Of a stretch of DNA of 64,000 bases, positions 11,201 through 24,371 are shown piece by piece (within the stretch, counting starts at the first letter, position 1; each line of letters opens with the position of its first letter). Origin of the DNA: Trichuris trichiura (lineage: Eukaryota; Nematoda; Enoplea; Trichinellida; Trichuridae); NCBI GenBank assembly GCA_037903355.1, contig JBAJFE010000026.1:1054001-1118000 (forward strand). Reading direction: 5' to 3'. The notes under the pieces are model-generated. The model made no database searches, was not told the origin of the DNA, and saw only the letters and a list, made by a program, of their open reading frames with translations. A program made the translations under genes and the position numbers.

Positions 11201-14200
11201 ACATTTCATTCACGTACCGAAGGGATGCAACACCGCGGGTGCGTCTGCTTGGTTAACGATTTTTTCTTTATCGCTCCGCCCTTTTTCAGTGCTTCATTTG
11301 GAGGGTAAAAAGTGCGAGCGTGATTCCAGATTCGTTATTCAAGTCGTTCAACTTATGCCGGACGAAAACTATCGATACGCCGAGTGGTACAAGGTATTTT
11401 AATGCCTCATCATTTTTCTAATTTATTGACGAATTTACCTTGTTATTTTAACGCTAGCTCGTCCGTTTTGGCGACGAGACCAAGTTCACCTTTAACATAC
11501 CGGTAATTGAGGGAAGAACCGCCGAGATTTGCATAGCCAGTTGGTGGATGGCCTCCGAGGAATTGGTCGTCGATTACAGGATAACATTCTGCGGTTTTAG
11601 GGCGAATCCCGAAGCAATTTCTTGGGTACGTTGCAGCGCTACGCCTCAAACGCGCATTATTTGTTTATCATACAGAATCTTACAAGTAGTAGAAGTATCA
11701 ATTCCTTAAAACATTGATTTGCTAACAGTTTCAACATTTCCATTGATTTGCGAGTACATTATTAATCACATTGAGAATATCATCATTCCAACCTGACAGC
11801 TGTTCGCCTTTCATAACCGAACACTTGTTAACGTAAAACTGCTTTCGTCCATTCTTCGAGCGCTGTCTAGGTTTGACTCAAAAAATAAGTCATTATTAGC
11901 TATGACGTGTGGCAGCAAGTACATGCGAGCCTTTTTTAAAAGTATTGTTCTGTTGGCGAATATATGCGCCCATATTTTGGCGCGGTGGCTTTGTTGTAGT
12001 GTAGTTGCCCGCCATTGTATGTTGTCTTGACTTGCCGCTACTAATAGTAGCACAAGTTAAAGGCGGGGCTGTTTTCTTGACTCCGAATGGTTAATGCGTT
12101 TCGAATAAGTTAAAAATTTACATAGCGCACCAGTTGGACTTGTCCATTTTTCTTTCTATGCAGATTGGCATCTGTGTCTAAGTGGGAATTTTTTCAACAT
12201 TGAATGCGCTTAAAATTTTTCATAATTGAGTTCCATTCTTTCTCCAGCGGTGAGCGCGCAGGCACGCTTTTATGGGCAGAGCATTGCTTTATAAAATATC
12301 TTGTTATTTACGCCCACAGCTTTTGGGTCTCCGCGTCGACTCGTCTTCAGTGGTTGCAATTGAGAAATCAAGTAAAAAGTCACATTGTAAATAACTATCA
12401 GCCCCTCACGAAGGTGTCGCATATTCAAATTTTTTATTGTTATCTCTTTTAGCATAGCAATGATCTATTGTTCAAAGTAATGGCAATATGCGGACCATCA
12501 AGCGAAGAGCTTAACCCGACGATGAGTTTTCGGAGCCTTTGTGTTCCTCTTAAGTAAGGGTTGGCAGTTAGTTGCATAAGGGCAGCTGAATTAATGCTTT
12601 TTCGCAGGCCTATAAAGTCGCTTATTACAAACTTAGGGCCCAGAGACTTGTACAACGATGGTCGGCAGTGTTATCAGGTGTTGAACACTTACGAGTTCTC
12701 TGTTGACTTTTCGACTACGGTGACTCCTGTGATTCCTTTGGTGTCAGATTATCTTTACGAAGCTCCGTTCTGCGGTTTCCTATGGACTATATACTCCAAG
12801 CATGACCGCTACTTGATGTCGGGTAGTTACTTCTCTCATCGGGTAAATGCCACGCTTGTATAGCCCTCCTAATCCTTACGTTGTAGTACCAAGTGAAATT
12901 GGAGAAGGGTGATTACAAGCTGATTCTACAAGTGCGTCACGTGGACGAAGAGACTTTGATTGACCTGAAAGATTTGGGCATTTTTATTGAATGCCGTTTG
13001 AATTCCAACATCCAGGCTCAATGTTACGCTAGTTTTGTCGATGCGCTTAGCGTCAATTCGAAGAAGTTCTCTAGCCGCCGAGTTCCCGCCAACTCCGTGA
13101 CGCCGTTGTACTTTGTTGGTCCAAGCAAGGACAGGTTGGGTTTTCCTTGTTTGGCGACGTGGTTTTTTCAACTTCCCATTAACCATTCAGCATGCCAAAG
13201 TCGTTTAAGGCAGGTTCTTATCTGCGCGGTTCCTTGGTGCTGCAGAAGCACGACGTTAAAAATTATCAGCAATTTCCCGTCCAGTATCACTTGCCATTCA
13301 AACGGGTGGCAAAATCGAAGAAGAAGACGCTATTTGCAGCGAACGAATGGAACGAGTCGATAAAAAACGACAATTTAATTGCAGGTGACCTTATTTGCAT
13401 TCGTTCGAGATGACCTACCGCTGATCTTGTCTTTTAGACGCTATTGATACGCTTAAGAATACAAAAATAAAGGACAAGAAGGAAGTTGCAAACGCGGACC
13501 TCTGCAGCGAAGCGAATAAAGTGGACAAAGATATTTCCAAAGCTATTAGAACATTGTCACCTCTGATCTGTGCATTCTTTGCCGGGGTATATTGGCCATT
13601 TCAACGTGCATACGTTACCTTGAGCACAACTACACCCAACCGTACAAAATACGAATCGTTATACGTGTTGCTTAGTATATTTTTAAAGTTTTCCAACTCC
13701 ACCTGCACGAGAATATTTGTTTTGCCTTTTGTTTTTTAAGTCTTACTTAATGCGTAGGTATATGCAAATTTTCTCCTCATAATCCGACTTTGCTTCAGCA
13801 AACGGAAAAGACCGAAAAGCACCTATGGGATTGTGCTGTCAGAATTACGCAACTCGTGAAAATTCAAGACTTGCTGCAGTTCAGCGGAGCCAATGACGAC
13901 TGCTTCCCTGTGGTTTCGCAGATAACCGAGTATGTCAGCTATTTTTTTTAATCAGTGTTCATTCTGCTCAGTTCTTATGTTCTCTGCTTGGTCGCAATTC
14001 AAATAATTTGCATACGCAGGGACATAGAACGAAAGAAGAGTGCTTTAACAATTGCCTTGCTGGCACGTGGGATGATCATAGCCGACAGCCTTTTGAAGGC
14101 CAATGCCCAACAGCCTATAGATTTGAATTTTGACTCTTGGAAGTTTGAAAATTCCACTACCGCCAAAGAGGCGTCACCAACAGAGAGCATTGCTTCAACA

Positions 14201-14715
14201 GATAACGGAGAAAGTGGAAAGTCAGACGGCGGCAACAAAGAAGAGGCGAACAACAAAAATGTCCGTATCGAAGAGAGTGTAGAAGAAATACCCAATGGCG
14301 AAGTCGTTAATTTGAAGAAGTCCTTTAAGCTGGCAGATCTTGACGACATATTCATTACGTTGGTTAAACTTGGAGAGCCAATCGACGGTTCGGTAAACGT
14401 TGTCAAAAATCTATTTGCGGCATTGCGTAAATTGCAAGTGTATGTTTTCAGTGCGCAATTTTGTTTTTGAAACACGCTTACTTGCACGGCAATTTGTTTC
14501 ACGCCATGTGCATAGTCCGAAAGTACGCGGAAGCTCACGGTTACGCGAAACGACTAGCCGAAATTGAAATAGAAGTACGCAACGTGTCGTCGTTCGCTTT
14601 TCAACTTCTGTATGTGCTCTTTCAGCTTTTCAAAGCCACCGGGATGTTGCATATTGTAAAATACCTGCAGGACGCTCTGCTTGTTAATTTTCCAGCCCGC
14701 CGGCGTCCGCTTTAG
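8227..14715 (+). CDS. TPP2: tripeptidyl-peptidase II, giant cytosolic subtilisin-like serine protease
   Basis: Removes tripeptides from N-termini of peptides released by the proteasome; assembles into very large spindle complexes in the cytosol. About 25 exons, roughly 1,300 residues, co-linear with animal TPP2. Catalytic triad visible: Asp in [12 protein letters not shown] (residue 45, 8359-8361), His in [11 protein letters not shown] (about 9362-9372), Ser in [11 protein letters not shown] (TCG at 10262-10264); oxyanion Asn in [11 protein letters not shown]. Downstream TPP2 landmarks include [51 protein letters not shown] and [13 protein letters not shown]. Phases of nearly all exons were checked and agree. 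One intron (10568-10618) has a GC donor; one of 824 nt (11626-12449) is far longer than the rest; a short exon near 13620-13720 is not firmly placed. ATG at 8227 gives the family N-terminus; the TAG is at 14713-14715. Confidence 0.96.
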
Positions 14716-15211
14716 GCGCGCGCTTTCGCTGCGTCCCATTTGGGTCGATTCGACAGATTTTTCAGGCACAAATAGGTTTTAAAACGGAAATAGGTGTCGA
14801 CGCATCGTTGTTGCATTGTTTGCTTGTTTTCCTTGATCTACAATCGTTTAGATTCGCTTTGTTCAAATGAAATCTAACGTGCAATCATTGGCTGACAGTT
14901 TTACGTCAGAACTCTTGCGGGGGCACTGTCATCGTGCCGAAGCTTATTTGTTTAGCTGCATTGACTTTGCAGCCCCCTATTCGCCTTTACAAAAGAAGTG
15001 CAAACGCTTAAAAATATTAGTTAGCTAACTTAACGCGGGTAAGCATCCAGCAGAGGCGATAAGTCCATTAGGCTCATATATTATTATTAAATTGGGCAAG
15101 TTGTAATACGTTGTCAGGATAATAACAGTAAGAAGAGAAAATGCAGGTACGGTAGTGTTCATACTGTAGTTGTTGACGACAAGTTTGAATAAATTGCGTT
15201 TTCGCTCGAAA
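14716..15211. other. intergenic region between TPP2 and CIAO2B
   Basis: About 500 bp holding the TPP2 3' UTR and the CIAO2B promoter and leader. I see no gene and no clear structural signal in it. Confidence 0.5.
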
Positions 15212-15757
15212 ATGGTAAGCATTGAGCGATTGAAACTGTTACGCTTGCTTATTTATGCTTCCTTGAAGGACGCTTTTTCGCTTTTTAACGGAAGAAAACC
15301 AGAGAATGCGGCACCAGTAGTTTATGCCAAAGTTTCAAAGAGAGAGCCGACAGAATCCGAATTGGATCCCGACGTGCCCGATCCATTTGACGCTCGAGAA
15401 GTGTTTGATTTGATCAGAAGTATCAACGATCCCGAACATCCTTTAACGCTTGAAGAATTGAACGTTGTTTCCGAGTCCAATGTGCATGTTGATGACCGGC
15501 AGGGAAAAGTGAAGGTATACTTCACGCCCACTATACCGCACTGTTCCATGGCCATGTTGATCGGTTTGTGCATTCGTGCTAAGCTGGCCAGAACTTTACC
15601 ATCGCGTTTCAAGTACGACGTAATTGTCACTCCCGGAAGTCATAGGGAAGAGCAGCAAATCACGAAACAGCTAGCGGATAAAGAACGTGTAGCCGCAGCC
15701 CTTGAGCGCGCCAATATATTGGAACTTGTCAATCAATGTTTGAGGTCTAAAGATTGA
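15212..15757 (+). CDS. CIAO2B: MIP18 family protein, cytosolic Fe-S targeting factor
   Basis: Subunit of the CIA targeting complex, with CIAO1 and MMS19, that hands iron-sulfur clusters to DNA polymerases, helicases and other cytosolic or nuclear apoproteins. The core is unmistakable: [29 protein letters not shown], then [20 protein letters not shown] with the reactive cysteine, then [15 protein letters not shown] and [14 protein letters not shown]. The open frame is continuous from 15212, but a 54-nt in-frame intron may follow directly after the ATG (GTAAGC at 15215, AG at 15267-15268). Removing it gives [20 protein letters not shown], a better match to the family N-terminus. Stop TGA at 15755-15757. 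Confidence 0.95.
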   Translation: MVSIERLKLLRLLIYASLKDAFSLFNGRKPENAAPVVYAKVSKREPTESELDPDVPDPFDAREVFDLIRSINDPEHPLTLEELNVVSESNVHVDDRQGKVKVYFTPTIPHCSMAMLIGLCIRAKLARTLPSRFKYDVIVTPGSHREEQQITKQLADKERVAAALERANILELVNQCLRSKD

Positions 15758-18631
15758 ATAGCACTGAAAAACGTTGGTCTTAAAGGTTGATTCGCAAGAT
15801 GGTGCGCTCGTAAAGCTCGAATAAGAATGCTGCGTGCCAGATTGTGCCGTTCAGACTTGGCCGAAAAGCCTGGCACTTTTCAAATTCCTGCGCTAATCGA
15901 TTTCATTGGAGCCGCAAATTTAAAAGCGTCGCGGAATGACGATGTTGTAAAATTTCGCTTTTTCGCTCTACCACTTTTTCCCCAAATCCGCCATTTATTA
16001 AACACTGCTGACAGGTGTGAGATAGTAAGCGGCAGCGGAGGAATTGGACAGCACGTAAGGTGAAATAGAAGCTGACGTTTTACGCTGGCCTTGAATACAT
16101 TGGACACCAACTGGTTGTACGGCAGGTGTTTGGGCGCGGTTTTGGCGTAATGCCATAAATGGTAGATATAATCTTCCTAAAATGGCCTCCTACAGCTTTT
16201 TGGTGTCATGACGGATGACGGGTCACTAACCATTTGTCGTGCCAACAGGTTTGCCAAAAGATAATGAAAGTTACATTGAAGTTCGAAACAGAAAGTGTTG
16301 GTGAGCCTGAAAAATGTTCCTTCGTGACTTTTACAGCGTCAAGCTGGCTGCCGCCGACCTCCGTCTGCTCAGGCATTTCGACGGAATGCTTTTCCTCTGT
16401 ATCATAGATTGGTTGGAAACTGCAAAAACCTATGGCAGCTGTGCCAATCAAATTGCGTCGCGTACGTTCTGCAAATTTTCCATTGTCAATGAGACTGCTC
16501 CAGTCGTTGCAGTTGAATAGGTGATGATTAATCTTTCTCTTTCCTCATTGGAGACAGCTTGTCAGGCATCGTCTCTAATCTTTGCTACTTGGGACTTTCC
16601 GCCTGCTGTTTCCGTCTAGATTGTTGTCTCAAATCGCTTCGGCGAATTGGTAACAGTAACAGTTGTATTTATTTAATGCTTTGTAATTTATGACTGCCGG
16701 TCGCCGTGCAGTCGCAATGTTCCGCTGAATGGTTAAACAGGATTGACCCATTTGATATGTTTTGCTCATAGTCGTCTCGCTGTCGGCTGACGTTCGTCCG
16801 GTACGTTTACTGCTCATTATTCCAATTTCCTTTTGCGTTCGGCTACTTTCGCGCATAGCCCCTGTTGAAATAAAACTCGCCATTCTACGTCGTTGGCATT
16901 CATTTCTCTAAAAACGCATAGGAAGCGACAAGTTGCGCGGGATCGTTTGCACGTAAACAGGACGGTTCCAAACGTTTGGCTCCTAAGGTCACATGCCACC
17001 TTGCTGCGATCGCCAGTTCGAACGTGTCAGTGTTCGATTATTGTCCGCTCGGTGACATAGGCCTCTCCTATAGCCAATCGATTAGAGAGACCCAAAACTG
17101 GCATCCTCTCCACCTTACGAAAGCGGTGTCTGAAGTTTTTATATTCTCCTTGACGTATGTACCCTTTCGTGCAAATATTTGCAATTTGGTAAAAAGTGTC
17201 ACCCAGCGAGGTGTTGACCAAAATTTTCTTGATAAGTTGACTTAGAAAGCTTTTCTATTGTTTCGCGATTGATTGTTGACTTGCGCGTGTGTTAGGAATC
17301 GATGAGGGACAGTTTTCGGACGCGGGACTTCGGCTTGTCACTTTCCTCGCCGAGTCGTCCTGCTACTGCTGCTGGTTCGTGTTTCTGCGCGTTTCAAATT
17401 CACTGCCTTAAGGAATGTTTGATCAATTTAACGATGACTGCCATGAGACGCGCGCGGTTGTCTGCCCCGGTTTTCATCTTTCAAATAGTCGCGTCTTCGT
17501 TCTTCGACTCGCTGAATGACCGTCGCTTTTAGCTGTTCCGCTCGCAACTGTCAATGTTGGGAACAACGTTGATTGAGTTTCAACGCCAAAGCAATGAGTC
17601 GAAGTTCAGGTTACCTGCTTATCATTATGCTTTCCCGCATGTTTTCAAATGTTCGTTTCAAGCTTAAAACGTCAGTTAGCGTCGTTGTTTTTCAAATCTT
17701 CTAAAGTTCTATTTTCTAAAGTCGGCAAGCGAGCCAAAACAGCGTCAATTATTTACCATATGAATGTCTTTTGTTTTAGTGTTACTGTAGCAGCCCCATA
17801 GGAAAGTTATTATGAACATTGGCATTTATTGAGCGAGAAAAGGCGCTTCAAAAGAAGCGAAAGTTTAATTCTCGCTGTGTTGACGTTGATTGATTTAAGC
17901 GTAAAATGAAAAATATGGTGTTATCGAGTATAGACTAGATAAATCCTTCTCTCTCTCTCTCTGACTTTGTCCGCGTTTCAACTTGTTGGTTGGTTCCGTT
18001 ATCTTTTCTCAGATTGTTCGAGAAAGGCGCTCTTATCTTTATCAATCCACTGCCGTGTAGTTTCTTGCTATCTCCATTAATGGATGGTTTCGCGGTCACG
18101 CTTTCTCCTTGTCCGTTTGGGTCACTATTAAGCGTGCGCCATAAGTGCGCATTAGCCTCCTGTTTACATAGCGTTAATTTGAAATGTCTGCTCGGCGAGG
18201 TAGCTGCTGAAAGAAGAGTTTGTTCGATTTTGCGAGCTTTGCCCAGATTGTGTGTCTACAACGTTCATCGGAGCAGCGACGTTTGATTTTCCATTTGGCC
18301 GTACGCAATCGACCAGTTTTAGTTCAAGTGGTTGCCAATCTGCGCTGCGGAGGTCTCTACGATCCGGCGGATTAGTGCGGGTTCGACTTGTCGGCCCCGT
18401 TCGGCTGATTCACCGCCGTAGTATTGGGCTATTCGCAACGCTATTTTTTTCCCGCCTATTCCAACCATTTTAAGGACGTTTTTGCGCTCACCCCGCAAAC
18501 GAGCTCACTATTCGTGGCCGTTGGCAATTGCGTGTCCAGTTGGCAGCGCATTTTTCCTCCGCTTTGTTTGATTGCAGATGGCAACAAGGATGACTATGCA
18601 ATTCGCTTAACCATCGAGTTCACGTTTCACC
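15758..18631. other. large intergenic region with one weak exon candidate
   Basis: A frame at 15827-16057 (+) starts with ATG, has no known family, and ends at a fair donor (CACGTAAGG); another stretch near 16249-16410 reads open after an AG (VCQKIMKVTLKFETE). I cannot join them in phase. The remainder, GC-richer than the surrounding spacers and dotted with CT runs near 17945-17965, shows only short chance frames and is probably the upstream regulatory region of the KASH gene, possibly with untranslated first exons. Confidence 0.4.
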
Positions 18632-21600
18632 ATGCCCTTATCGGTGGTTCTTGGCTCGCCCCAAAGCTTTCCAAATCGCCAAAGCGATACGGACAGTGTC
18701 TGTTCACTTTCGGACACGAACAATCCTTTGGGCAATGAAAAGGTAGGCGGCCACTTTGGCGTTACGCTTTGCAAAATATCGAACCGCGTTTTTAGGAAGC
18801 AAGACCGGAATTGCTCTTCTTTGCCATGGTCAACCGTCTGCACGAGGAGATGGCCAGAAGTTGTTGCTCCGAGGTTCGATTGTTAATTAATTTTCCCGCT
18901 CGCGCTTATACTTTATTAATCAAAGCAACTGAACGAAGAGACGTTGCAGTCTCTGTTCGACCAGTTTGAAGCGTTAAAGCGCAGTGGACGAAAGTTAGCC
19001 AAGGAAGAGCCTTCGTTGAATACGCAGATCGACGCGCAGATAGAGTTGATCAAGCGCAGTTTCAATGAAGTGACCGAATTGCACCGAAAGGCAATGAACA
19101 ACGGCAAACGTGCCTTAATATCTGGTAAGAGAATGTCTTTTTCTTTTAAGCTTTTTTGCCGTTGCGACGTAATTCTATGCCTAACGTGACAATCATTTTA
19201 CTGTAGTACGATGAGTCACTTATTGTTCAAATCAAAAGTCGTACAGCGGAAAGATGCCGAAAATTTCCCTTTCAAAATGTTACTTAAATTGTTATTTCAT
19301 TATATAAAGTTTTTAAGTCAGCATAGTGCCGAGGGATGTTGGAGTAAAATAAAAATATGCTTTTTATGATTGTTTAGTCAGAGTTTTCCTCATTACTTTT
19401 TCTTTAAAAACGATAAGCTGTAATGCGTGCATGTATATCTCTTACGCCGTAGCGCAAACGTCAGACGCTGCTGTCAGCATAGCATTTGACTTTAACTGTC
19501 CGTCAGAAACATTATCTGTAATTGTAATGCTTTATACAATAAAGTCAATTTAATGGCAGTTGTATCGATATGGTTAAACGTAGAAGCTCTCTTTTGCCGT
19601 ACTGTATGTCAGATTGAGTGTTTGCTTCTTTGGCAGGTTGTTTGAAATTCTATTTGCATAACGTCTGGCCAGCTTAGGTGCCCTGACGACCAAAGATGTC
19701 TTGAGCGTCGTCATTTCCAGTTTTGGATGCATTTGACCGTTGAGCCTAGCTATTGCGCGCATTTCTAATTTGCCAAGTTCATAAGCATCGCCGTGTCAAA
19801 CAGTGCGAAGCGTATTTCCGGTTTCTTCGACGACGGTCGGCCAACTTAAGTACATTACTGCGCAGGCATGCATTGTAGCTTATTTTCATGGCTCAGATTG
19901 TCGCAACAATTTGCATGCCGTGCCTGTTTCATTACTGAGTTTAGCCTTTGTTTTTTTCTATAAAAGTAGCTTGCCTTAAGGGGTAACCTTGGAATTGACG
20001 AGTATGCTAACCGTCGAAGCGCAAAATACTATGGCGGCAAAAGTTTTCAGCTTTCATTGACGTTCCTAAAATGTTCAAAGCAGCGTGACTTCTTGTGGTT
20101 CCATATTTTGTCATTATCTTTCGTATGACGACGGGTTAAGTGATCAACGTCTGTTGCCAGCCAGGAAGCGCATGGTGATTTTATTAATGAAAGAGGCGCC
20201 TGGGATTCTGTCCCCTTTGAGGTTGCTATTGTTTGCATGCATTCCTTCTCATCAGCTGCCCCTGCGTGAGGCGTTATCGCTGTTTGTCCTTGTCAGCGGT
20301 GCTTGTTTGATCTGGTTCAACAGGCGTACTCCAAAGGGTTCGGTCGACCCGTTGACCTCTGCTTTTCTTGTAGAGGTGTTGAAGCGTGAAGCAGGAAGTC
20401 GCAGTGTTTATGTCTTTGTTGGCAGATTCGTACTGTTTTCAGGCATCATGTCGTCTCTACTGCAAGTGCGCACTTGGCTAACTTTAATAGAATACAAATT
20501 GGATAGTTTGGTTGTATGTCCGCCAAACTGTTGGACTGCCGAAGAGTTGGAAAGACAATTGGAAAGTCGAGCGGTAGAGACATTGCAAAAATAAACGCTA
20601 TAAGCTACTAGTAGTTTTCTTGTTCAGCTGCTGCAAAAAGAGATTGAAGAAAATGGGCGTTTACTGTTCAGCGTCGTTCACAAAGAGCTGGAAGAAAATT
20701 CAACCGATTCCAGCAGAGTCAAACGACTCTTATCCTGTCTGCAGCGTCGTTGGTATGCCGTCTGGCTGAAATCGTTGGAAATGATATGCCGTTGCGAAGA
20801 TCTGCTCAAAAATGTAATACAAGTGTACTTGAACGTTGCTTGTTGCATTCTTTGTATTTTTTAGGGTGTTCTGAGTATGTCGGCAATGTCCGACTCGTTT
20901 GAGTTCCAGCCCTCTTCGATGAAGCGATTTAGATTAGACGAAATGGCCAATAGTCTCCATTTGGGTGTTGACGATGAAATCATTAGCCCTGACGTGGGCT
21001 ATTCAAGCGGTAATTCAGCCAGGAGTATGCATACGTTGGACTCTGCCGACGATTTTGCTGAGAATTTCGATAACTACTTGACAACATGCATGACGTGGCC
21101 TAAGACAAGGAAACCATCGAACAGGTCTTCCTGCTCAGGTGCTCCGCTGACGTTGAACAATGGTCGTAGTGGTATGAAGTTTAGTTGCTCCAGTCCCGCT
21201 GTTTCTCCAAGAAAAGGGTCACTGTGGAGAGGACGAAACAGGAACTGTTATTTTCCTCCCGTTTGTAGTGATACTTCCGCGTGCGACGAATTCTTCGTTT
21301 GTCCTGGCGCTGCTGACCTCACATTTTCAAACAACATACCAGATATTGTCGAGCCAACTGCTTTGCCAACGTCTATCTTCAAGGAGTGGCTATCGATCAA
21401 CGAGTGGTCCGCTTTGGAAGAGCCGACTGATTTACGCGAGCCCAATATGGCAACAACGATGCCCGTAGGCTTGAGGCGATCCGTTTGGCTGTCATTGCAA
21501 CGTCTAAGAAGTCTCAGCCGAATGCACAATCGTAAACTGCAGCATTTGAACTACGCCTTTGGCGGTGACAGCATGTCAAAGTCGATTGCACCATGTTGTC

Positions 21601-24371
21601 CAACTTTTGCTAGCGACGAGCGATGCGCCAAAAGTGTTGGACGCGGCAAACGACCTTACGACGTTCTAGAACCTCCGTCCTTCTACGGAAGTATGCCAAG
21701 CGATCTGACCAGGGAAAGCTTAACGAAATGGAAGATGAATTATTATTATTCAATACTGAACGATTCCGCCAACGAAGAGGTCAAGTGGGCATCCGAAAGC
21801 AGTTCTTTTCCGGTGCGTATTTTCTTTTTTGTACCTTACAATACTTAATGCGCGCCTTTGAAGGTAATAAGTAATCTTTCTTAAAATATAGGTTACTTTT
21901 GCTTTTGCAAACATAGCAAGGGTCAACCGATGGGTGAAGAAAGTGGGTTTGCTATTTTTCTTTGCTATTGCGCGCAAGCGGAGCGTTGCCCGCGCGTAAC
22001 TTTTCCGTCATGACATGTTTGCGCGAAACGCTTTACATGAGTGCAGCGCAGGTTAGAGCCTTATCTGTATTTTTTGTATAATTTGAATTTTCTCGACATG
22101 GTTTGTCTGTCTAAGCATTTTAATCTAAGATAAGCTTGTTTAGCTTTTTAACATACAAGCATAACATTTAAGCGTTAATGCTAGTTGATTTTGTTGACTT
22201 TATCGAATGTAATTCCGTCGTCTTTGATTACCGCTAATGGGTTGGAAATTTAGCAGCCTATTTAAGGTTAACACTTGTTTTTAGCTCACAATCTCATTTC
22301 GGAGAACAATAGGCAAGTAGCTCGTTCACTGCCCCGACAGCGTGTATGGAAAGAATATTTGCATATTTTAATTCTAAAAGCCTATTGGTAATTCATATTG
22401 AAAACTGTATGCAGCGCAAAGGGTGAAAAATTATTCATCATTTTTTTCCGAAAGGAACAAGACCTTTTTCACCTTTGCCGTGGCTGCCTTGACGGCCTTA
22501 AAGACGCGGTTCGTTTTTCTTCTTAGCAAAAGATTTGCTCATTTCAGACAGCTTAGTCGACAGTGTATCTTTTCAAAATTGCTTTCCTGTTGGCAAGCTA
22601 CTTTTTGCGCTTCGAAAACGCATTACGCTTTCCTGTTTGAAGGGAAGGTTTTTAAATGTATTTTTTTCTTTTTGAGGGCGAGTTGAGCGAAGTGCACGAT
22701 TCGCGACTTATTAGATTGTATCTTCAGGCAAAAAGCATACGTTTAAATAGTTCTTCCGTTGAACGACTTTTGGTCGTTTGTTCAATACGTAAGAAAAATG
22801 CGGTCAACTGTTTCTAAGCGCAAAGTCTGCGACTAGCAACGGCGCTTCGCTTCGTTCGATACGCCATTGACAAGCTCTGTTCAGTTGTTGACGCCTTAGC
22901 GTAGAAGTTTCATGATAGCACATTATTAGCAATGCTGATTCATACGGTTTAATCTATGATTCATGCACTATTTAAGACGAGCGAGCAACTGCCTTTTTTT
23001 CAATTATTACTTTCTAAAGGGTAAGGCGTGTAGTGCAACTTGCTTCTATTTTTCGTCTTTAGCGTAGTCTTTGCTGAACGGAAAAGCAGCTCAGTTTTGC
23101 AGCGGAAAGTGGGCACATAACCTTTGCATCGTTTATTTGGCGAGCATTAATTAAGTGGGTTATTTCTTTCAGGATTTGTCCGGTCGGATCAACAGTAGCA
23201 GCCCAGCTTTGCGTCTTAGAAATCCTTGCGTACTAGCTGACTCATCGGTAAGACATCTTGCAAATAATTTTGAATACAATTCCGGCTGTTTTCTGTTTAG
23301 GAAGGGTCTGTACAATCCAATATGGAAAGCCAGGAAAAGGTAAGCTTTTTAGAAAAGGTTGACATTTGTCAGCGCTATGCTTTTGCAGTTGAAGGAGCAG
23401 CAAGAACTTTTACTGGGCAACTTCGGTGAATTTTTTTGCCGTCTAAGCACTCGACTATCCGAAGTGCGACAGTTGTTGAACACTACTGCAGCAGAGCCGT
23501 TAAATACGGTATTACAGCGCGCGCTGCGCTGTATACGATATGTTATGTACGATATCTTTCAGGGTGATCGTCAAACCGTTTTCAAAGCTCTTTCAAGTTT
23601 CATTTACGTTTTCTCATCACGGGTATCCGAATTTGAGCCGAATTTTATTCGCAGCGGTCGGCGGATGCACACACTAATTGAAGCTCTGTACGACTGGCTA
23701 AAATTATTATCCGCATTTTGCCATCAGTCCGTTGGCGAACCTTCTATCCGCTACCCGGTGGAAGTAATGACCAATGAAGTTATTGATTTGGTTCGCTATT
23801 TAAAGCGGCTCCTATCACCGTACGAGAATTTCTCTTTTTGCACATTCCCAGAACAAGCAGCAGTCGGCTTGGACAATGAAGTAATTATCATTGACTTCTT
23901 TTCGAAAGTAGCGACATCTGTTTTATGCAGGACATTATGGCTAATTTGCATATGCTGGAACTTATTGTCGAAGAAGCAAAGTCATTGCGTAGTTTCTGTT
24001 TGACGGAAAGTGTTTCCCCTTCTCTATTGCCCAATGGACGTTGCGTAGATGAAGAGTTGCATTTTGTGAGCGCGGAAAGCGGCACCGAAGACGAAGAAAA
24101 GGAAGCTATCACTGCGTACGATAAATTATTCGATTTTGGCAAATTGTTACATGTAGTTTTGTTGCTGTTTTTCAGATCAGATCAAGAAAGCAAGGGAAGT
24201 TGGTTTTGGCGCGTTTTAAGTTCCATGTGGCCGCTGCAAGCGTCATTTGTACTTTTAGCTTGGCTTGGCTTTTATATGCTTGAACCGCCGCAATGCTGCA
24301 GTGATCACGAAGTTTGGGAAAGCAGTTTTGCAAGCCGTCTATGCTACATAAATGGTTTGCCTCCAACGTAG
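18632..24371 (+). CDS. KASH-domain nuclear envelope protein (nesprin/Klarsicht/UNC-83 class)
   Basis: Outer-nuclear-membrane half of a LINC complex, expected to bind SUN proteins in the perinuclear space and cytoskeletal motors outside. Eleven exons (18632-18742, 18796-18873, 18926-19124, 20443-20573, 20628-20813, 20865-21812, 23173-23247, 23301-23339, 23389-23907, 23931-24115, 24176-24371) sum to 2667 nt, 888 residues, phases consistent. N-terminal half has spectrin-like helices (SLFDQFEALKRSGRKLA, RRWYAVWLKSLEMICRCEDLL). The middle is Ser-rich with ISPDVGYSSGNSARSMHTLD. The C-terminus is a KASH: a transmembrane stretch (MWPLQASFVLLAWLGFYML), a cysteine-containing luminal segment, and the end RLCYINGLPPT. 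Most KASH peptides end PPPx; here the first proline is leucine. Two introns exceed 1.3 kb. Upstream exons cannot be excluded. Confidence 0.87.

Noticed and set aside
14388..14453. Apparent 14-nt intron at the end of TPP2
   Set aside because: Using the GTAAAC donor after GACGGTTCG gives a normal intron of about 65 nt with matching phase.
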